Source of the DNA: an uncultured Brachyspira sp.
GTDB taxonomy: Bacteria; Cyanobacteriota; Vampirovibrionia; Gastranaerophilales; Gastranaerophilaceae
Length of the DNA stretch: 10,176 nucleotides
Reading direction: 5' to 3'
Assembly: GCA_900321895.1 (NCBI GenBank)
Contig: ONYB01000017.1
Location: 1-10,176 of the forward strand
Shown here: in pieces, positions 7,062-10,176 of the stretch
Numbering within the stretch: position 1 is the stretch's first letter
Layout of the letters: each line of letters starts with the position of its first letter
Notes under the pieces: generated by a model
What the model saw: the letters and a program-made list of their open reading frames with translations, nothing else
What the model was told of the DNA's origin: nothing
The model's database searches: none
Translations under genes and position numbers: made by a program

Positions 7062-7556
7062 ATGGAAAATCAGGTTAAAGACGCAAAATATTACGTAGAT
7101 TTAGGTATTAGCGAAACAAACAAAGGCAATTTTAAGCAGGCAATCGAGGCTTTGGACAAAGCAACAGAATTAAAACCTGACTGGGATTTGCCGTATTTTT
7201 CAAAGGCTGTTGCCTTCCACAACCTTATGGATTTGGAGGAGGCTTACGAAAATTATTCAAAAGCTATCGAAATTAATCCGAAAATGACGGATGCATATTT
7301 CAACCTTGCACAAGTAATTCTTGCAAGAAAACCGATTAGTGATGCAGATTTTAAAGAGGCTCTGAAAAACCTTGAAAAAGCTGTCGAACTGGATGAAAAA
7401 TTCATCGACGCACTCTATTATATCGGGGTTATCAAGAAAAATTTGAAGGATTACACCGGAGCAATTAAGGCTCTGGACAAGGTTATTGCCCTTGAACCGA
7501 ATGCGGTTTATTCAAAAGCTCTGAAAAAATTAATTCAACAAAAGTATTTGAAATAA
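7062..7556 (+). CDS. Tetratricopeptide repeat (TPR) protein
   Basis: The 164-residue product consists almost wholly of TPR units: about 8-41, 42-75, 76-114 and 115-148, followed by a short basic tail. Units 1, 2 and 4 have the standard 34 residues with the usual A/Y/P pattern (for example AIEALDKATELKPDW, AIKALDKVIALEPNA). Unit 3 carries about five extra residues around KPISD. TPR arrays form helical scaffolds that bind peptides or other proteins; no enzymatic motif is present. No signal peptide or membrane segment is seen, so it should be cytoplasmic. Shine-Dalgarno AGAGGG lies 7 bases before the ATG. The matrixin-like protease gene starts one base after its stop, so the two are probably made together and the TPR protein may be a partner, carrier or inhibitor of the protease (inference). 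Confidence 0.85.
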   Translation: MENQVKDAKYYVDLGISETNKGNFKQAIEALDKATELKPDWDLPYFSKAVAFHNLMDLEEAYENYSKAIEINPKMTDAYFNLAQVILARKPISDADFKEALKNLEKAVELDEKFIDALYYIGVIKKNLKDYTGAIKALDKVIALEPNAVYSKALKKLIQQKYLK

Positions 7557-7557
7557 A

Positions 7558-8094
7558 ATGGTTTTATCAAGCAAAATTAGCACATATATGCAAAATTCAC
7601 TCCTCCGAGGAAAACTTTGCTGTTGGAAAAAAGCTGTCGTGATGGTGTTTATTAGCCCGATAACCTCACTCGAGCAAACCAACAAAGTATTTCTACACTC
7701 CGAAGTCGAACGTGCCATAAAGAGTTGGAACAGTATACTAAGAAGTTGCGGTATAAACCTACAATTCCAAGTTGTTTCGCAAGCTACGCAGGCAGATATT
7801 GTTGTCCACTGGGTGAAAGTCGGTAGGGTTTACGAAGGCATGTGCAAATATTTGAGCATAATCAACGACGAAATCAAAAAAGTTTCGATAGAAATTGGTC
7901 TGCCCAACTTATATTCGGGCAAAACAATTACCGATTTGAGCATTTACTGTGCAATTATGCATGAATTCGGTCACTCGCTCGGGCTCGGGCACGGTGTCGA
8001 AATCGACGACATAATGTTTGTTCCGCACCAAAAGAACATCTCTACACCAAGTGAAAATGACCTCTACGTGCTGAAAAAGATTTATTTGGGCTAA
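7558..8094 (+). CDS. Matrixin-like (M10-type metzincin) zinc metalloprotease
   Basis: The 178-residue protein carries the extended zinc-binding motif HEFGHSLGLGH (135-145: H135, H139 and H145 as ligands, E136 as general base) and a following DDIM (150-153) that fits the Met-turn. Upstream, EVERAIKSWNSIL and ADIVVHW (79-85) match the helix and strand that precede the active site in matrixins. It is a minimal catalytic domain: no cysteine-switch propeptide, no hemopexin domain, and no signal peptide or membrane helix visible, although CC at 21-22 is curious. It follows the TPR gene by one base (TAAAATG) and has no Shine-Dalgarno, so its start probably depends on coupled translation; ATG at 7588 is a possible later start. 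The gene ends one base before the stop of der on the other strand, with no terminator between. Protease family firm; substrate and site of action unknown. Confidence 0.82.
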   Translation: MVLSSKISTYMQNSLLRGKLCCWKKAVVMVFISPITSLEQTNKVFLHSEVERAIKSWNSILRSCGINLQFQVVSQATQADIVVHWVKVGRVYEGMCKYLSIINDEIKKVSIEIGLPNLYSGKTITDLSIYCAIMHEFGHSLGLGHGVEIDDIMFVPHQKNISTPSENDLYVLKKIYLG

Positions 8095-8095
8095 A

Positions 8096-9433
8096 TTATT
8101 TTTTGTCTTTTTCGCAGCGTTCACGGACAGAAATTTTTATCGGAGTTCCGAAAAATCCGAACGCTTCACGCAATTTGTTTTCAATATAGCGTTTGTAGTG
8201 GTCTTTCAGCAAGTTTGCATTGTTCGCAAAAAGCACGAAGGACGGCGGTTTTACCCCGACTTGTGTTGAATACATAATTTTTAATTTTCTGCCCTTGATG
8301 CTTGTAGGCGGGTTGAGTGCGTACAGTTCTTTGACGACTTTATTCAAAAGCCCTGTAGACACACGTTTTGAAGCTTCTGCATAAACATCTGCAGCTCTGT
8401 CAAAAATTTGAAAAATTCTTTGTTTTGTCTTTGCACTGATAAAAATCACAGGAGCATATTCCAAAAACGGAATTTCATTAGCAAGCATTTTTTGGAACTT
8501 ATTAATCGTGTCTGATTTTTTATCCTCAATCAAATCCCACTTGTTGACGGCGATAATAATACCTTTTCCGGCTTCCGTAATAATTGACGAAATCTTTTTG
8601 TCCTGATCAGAAATTCCTTCCGTAGCGTCAATCACCAACAATGCCACATCGCAATCACGGATTGAGCGAATAGCCCTGTCCACAGCGAATTTTTCAACGC
8701 CGTAGTCAACTTTAGCTTTTTTTCTGATACCTGCTGTGTCGACAATGATAAATTCTTTGTCTTTGTATGTGATATAGCTGTCAATACTGTCACGAGTAGT
8801 GCCCGACACATCAGAAACGATTACTCTGTCCTCGTTCAAAAGTGCGTTGACGATAGAAGATTTGCCTGCATTAGGTCTGCCCGCAATGGCAATTCTAATC
8901 CTTGTATCTTCCTCCTCGTCCTCAAGGTCAACCTCAAAATCCTCCGTAATCATATCCAAAAGGTCGCCGACGCCTGCATTGCCGTGAAGTGCAGAAATTG
9001 CAACAGGTTCACCCAGTGCAAGTGCGTAAAAATCGGAAACCATTAAAAGCGAATTTGGATTATCCAATTTGTTTACTGCAAGCAAAATCGGTTTGCCTGA
9101 TTGGCGAAGAATATTTGCGATATCGTAATCCACAGGATTTATGCCTGATTTTCCGTCAACGATAAACACAATCTTGTCAGCTTCTTCGCACGCAATTTTT
9201 GCCTGATCGAAAATTGACACCATAATATCGGTTTCTTCATCGGGAATAATACCGCCCGTATCAATTACGGTAAATTTTCGGTTTTGCCACTCGACATCAA
9301 AATAAATTCTGTCACGAGTAACTCCCGGTTGGTCGTCTACTATTGAATTTCTTGAGCCGGCAAGACGATTGACAAACGTAGATTTGCCAACATTAGGTCT
9401 TCCAACTATTGCAACTATAGGTTTTCTTTTCAT
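8096..9433 (-). CDS. der: Ribosome-associated GTPase Der (EngA)
   Basis: Der is an essential double-GTPase needed for assembly of the 50S ribosomal subunit. The 445-residue length is typical. First G domain: GRPNVGKS (11-18), DTGG (58-61), NKLD (121-124), SAL (147-149). An acidic linker (about 165-177) follows, then the second G domain: GRPNAGKS (185-192), DTAG (232-235), NKWD (297-300), SAK (333-335). The last 90 or so residues form the KH-like RNA-binding domain, with a basic tail. All nucleotide-binding motifs are intact. The gene is single, divergent from the dtxR-like regulator, and has no Shine-Dalgarno before its ATG; the promoter position suggests a leaderless transcript (see the promoter entry). 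It converges on the matrixin gene with a single base between stops. Confidence 0.97.
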   Translation of the reverse strand: MKRKPIVAIVGRPNVGKSTFVNRLAGSRNSIVDDQPGVTRDRIYFDVEWQNRKFTVIDTGGIIPDEETDIMVSIFDQAKIACEEADKIVFIVDGKSGINPVDYDIANILRQSGKPILLAVNKLDNPNSLLMVSDFYALALGEPVAISALHGNAGVGDLLDMITEDFEVDLEDEEEDTRIRIAIAGRPNAGKSSIVNALLNEDRVIVSDVSGTTRDSIDSYITYKDKEFIIVDTAGIRKKAKVDYGVEKFAVDRAIRSIRDCDVALLVIDATEGISDQDKKISSIITEAGKGIIIAVNKWDLIEDKKSDTINKFQKMLANEIPFLEYAPVIFISAKTKQRIFQIFDRAADVYAEASKRVSTGLLNKVVKELYALNPPTSIKGRKLKIMYSTQVGVKPPSFVLFANNANLLKDHYKRYIENKLREAFGFFGTPIKISVRERCEKDKK

Positions 9434-9439
9434 AAAAAT

Positions 9440-9448
9440 ACTATAGCA
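9440..9448 (-). promoter_or_regulatory. Extended -10 promoter of der, likely leaderless
   Basis: On the minus strand TGCTATAGT (9448-9440) is an extended -10 element (TG-N-TATAGT). Six bases, ATTTTT, follow and then comes the der ATG, so the expected transcription start falls at or within a base or two of the start codon. No convincing -35 was found, which extended -10 promoters can do without. Confidence 0.45.
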
Positions 9449-9469
9449 TGAAAATAAAAAGGATGATAG

Positions 9470-9485
9470 AAGTGAATAAGTGAAT
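9470..9485. repeat. Tandem 8-bp repeat inside a short inverted repeat
   Basis: AAGTGAAT occurs twice head to tail (9470-9477 and 9478-9485). The pair sits within AGAAGT (9468-9473)/ACTTCT (9486-9491), a 6-bp inverted repeat centred near 9479.5. It lies just upstream of the -35 box of the dtxR-like gene and about 25 bases upstream of the der -10 box, so it could be an operator for either gene. It may also be chance. Confidence 0.3.
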
Positions 9486-9493
9486 ACTTCTAC

Positions 9494-9522
9494 TTGACAA
9501 ATTGTTAGGGTTCCCTTACGCT
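9494..9522 (+). promoter_or_regulatory. Promoter of the DtxR-family regulator
   Basis: A perfect TTGACA (9494-9499) is followed after 17 bases by TACGCT (9517-9522), a poor -10 that keeps the key T1, A2 and T6. A strong -35 with a weak -10 is common in regulated promoters. An inverted repeat fills the spacer. Confidence 0.5.
9504..9519. promoter_or_regulatory. Candidate operator for the DtxR-family regulator
   Basis: GTTAGGGTTCCCTTAC is a 16-base inverted repeat in which 7 of 8 pairs match. Its TTAGG...CC.TA shape recalls the iron-box consensus bound by DtxR/IdeR proteins. It lies between the -35 and -10 of the gene for such a regulator, as expected for autoregulation. A second small palindrome, CGCTAGCG (9519-9526), adjoins it. 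Binding is inferred, not shown. Confidence 0.45.
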
Positions 9523-9551
9523 AGCGGTGTAGGTAAGTAGGAGTTTGTGAC

Positions 9552-9980
9552 ATGGAAAAATTGAGTTCGAGTTTAGAGGATTATTTAGAGGTTATTTATA
9601 ATTTTTTTGAAAACAAACAAAAGGTGCGGGCGATTGATATTTCCCGTGAGTTATCCGTCAGTAGGGCGTCTGTTTCCGAGGCTCTCAAACGTCTTGCGGA
9701 AAAAGGCTTTATAAATTATGGCAGGTATGAAGCCCTTTCGCTTACACAAGCAGGCAAAAACTATGCCTTGGAAGTTCTTGCTAAACACAATTCTATCCAA
9801 AAGTTTTTTGAAGAAATTTTGGGAGCGGAGTACGATGAAGCTTGCGAAAACGCTTGCAAAATCGAGCACGTAATCTCAAAAGATATTCTTAAACGAATTG
9901 TGGCGTTTACTGAATTTGCGGAACTTTCCCCCGAGGTTTTTGAAAAATTCAAAACCTTCTACCAAAATAAGACCAAATAA
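9552..9980 (+). CDS. DtxR/MntR-family metal-dependent transcriptional repressor
   Basis: The 142-residue protein has an N-terminal winged helix-turn-helix (about 5-65; recognition region SVSRASVSEALKRLAEKGF) and a C-terminal metal-binding and dimerisation domain. Candidate metal ligands are the His and Glu of the KHNSIQKFFEE stretch and the CKIEH motif, which matches the C-x2-E-H spacing of DtxR (C102, E105, H106); manganese-type MntR proteins usually have Glu in place of that Cys, so an iron-type sensor is slightly favoured. The length equals MntR, without the SH3-like third domain of DtxR. AGGAG (9539-9543) lies 8 bases before the ATG. A candidate operator sits in its promoter. No target transporter gene is in the window, so its regulon cannot be read here. 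Family call firm; metal specificity uncertain. Confidence 0.88.
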   Translation: MEKLSSSLEDYLEVIYNFFENKQKVRAIDISRELSVSRASVSEALKRLAEKGFINYGRYEALSLTQAGKNYALEVLAKHNSIQKFFEEILGAEYDEACENACKIEHVISKDILKRIVAFTEFAELSPEVFEKFKTFYQNKTK

Positions 9981-10176
9981 CACTAAAAATAATCATATAT
10001 GTATAAAAAGTTAATTAAAGGCGATTACGTTGGTATGGATATTACGGGCGAAGTTGATTTATCAACTCCGCCCTGTTAAAACGATTTATAGCTGGATTGT
10101 TCTGAAAATCGTGTAATAGCGATAATTGCCCCAGTAGACTACAAGAGAAATAAAATTATTTTCCAAATCCGTAACC
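9981..10176. other. Unassigned end region with interrupted coding-like sequence
   Basis: No gene is supported here. On the plus strand an ATG at 9999 opens 26 codons (ending STPPC, TAA at 10077-10079). The same frame, after a second stop (TAG, 10089-10091), reads on to the window edge with protein-like content (ENRVIAIIAPVDYKRNK). On the minus strand a frame open from the window edge ends at 10086-10088 and also looks protein-like (LVVYWGNYRYYTIFRT). Either a decayed plus-strand gene or the end of a minus-strand gene is possible. The plus ATG has no Shine-Dalgarno. Confidence 0.3.
10046..10073. repeat. Strong hairpin (inverted repeat)
   Basis: GGGCG-A-AGTTGAT (10046-10058) pairs with ATCAACT-C-CGCCC (10061-10073): 12 pairs with one A/C mismatch and a 2-base centre. 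No T-run follows on either strand, so it is not a standard intrinsic terminator. It lies 12 bases beyond the candidate minus-strand stop at 10086-10088, which would suit a 3' end structure for a convergent gene. Confidence 0.6.

Noticed and set aside
9519..9526. CGCTAGCG palindrome as an independent operator
   Set aside because: It is only 8 bases and contains a common restriction-type palindrome; on its own it is not long enough to support a separate site.

Overview
The window is A+T-rich bacterial DNA with nine protein genes and no recognisable RNA gene, IS element, phage gene or CRISPR array. Several hints point to a gut-type, non-photosynthetic relative of cyanobacteria (Melainabacteria/Vampirovibrionia, Gastranaerophilales-like). 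These are a good match to the cyanobacterial iron-sulfur protein LdpA, low GC, and an N-terminal 'VSFKS'-type tag on a large accessory protein. This assignment is inference and needs a marker-gene search.

Layout. (1) 12-4319 (+): a two-gene unit separated by 3 bases. The first gene encodes a membrane-anchored PHP-superfamily phosphoesterase. The second encodes an 887-residue protein with a sugar-nucleotidyltransferase domain and, at its C-terminus, a domain carrying the residue pattern of a kinase fold. (2) 4452-4994 (+): a single gene with its own strong-looking promoter, ideal Shine-Dalgarno and terminator, encoding a small leucine-rich-repeat-like protein with a Cys-rich tail. (3) 5036-6969 (-): a two-gene operon with overlapping stop/start. 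It encodes an LdpA-like two-cluster ferredoxin-type protein followed by a DRE-TIM metallolyase (aldolase-like). It converges on the LRR gene over a perfect 17-bp stem that serves both strands. (4) 7062-8094 (+): a TPR protein and a minimal matrixin-like zinc metalloprotease, 1 base apart. (5) 8096-9433 (-): the essential ribosome-assembly GTPase Der, converging on the protease gene with one base between stops. Its promoter looks as if it would give a leaderless mRNA. (6) 9552-9980 (+): a DtxR/MntR-family metal-dependent repressor, with a palindrome inside its own promoter. (7) 9981-10176: no clear gene. It holds a strong hairpin and coding-like but interrupted reading on both strands.

The housekeeping part is der. 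The metal regulator and LdpA point to metal/redox sensing. The PHP/nucleotidyltransferase-kinase pair, the LRR protein and the matrixin are accessory genes with little known biology, and the kinase-like fusion protein is the most promising candidate for something undescribed.
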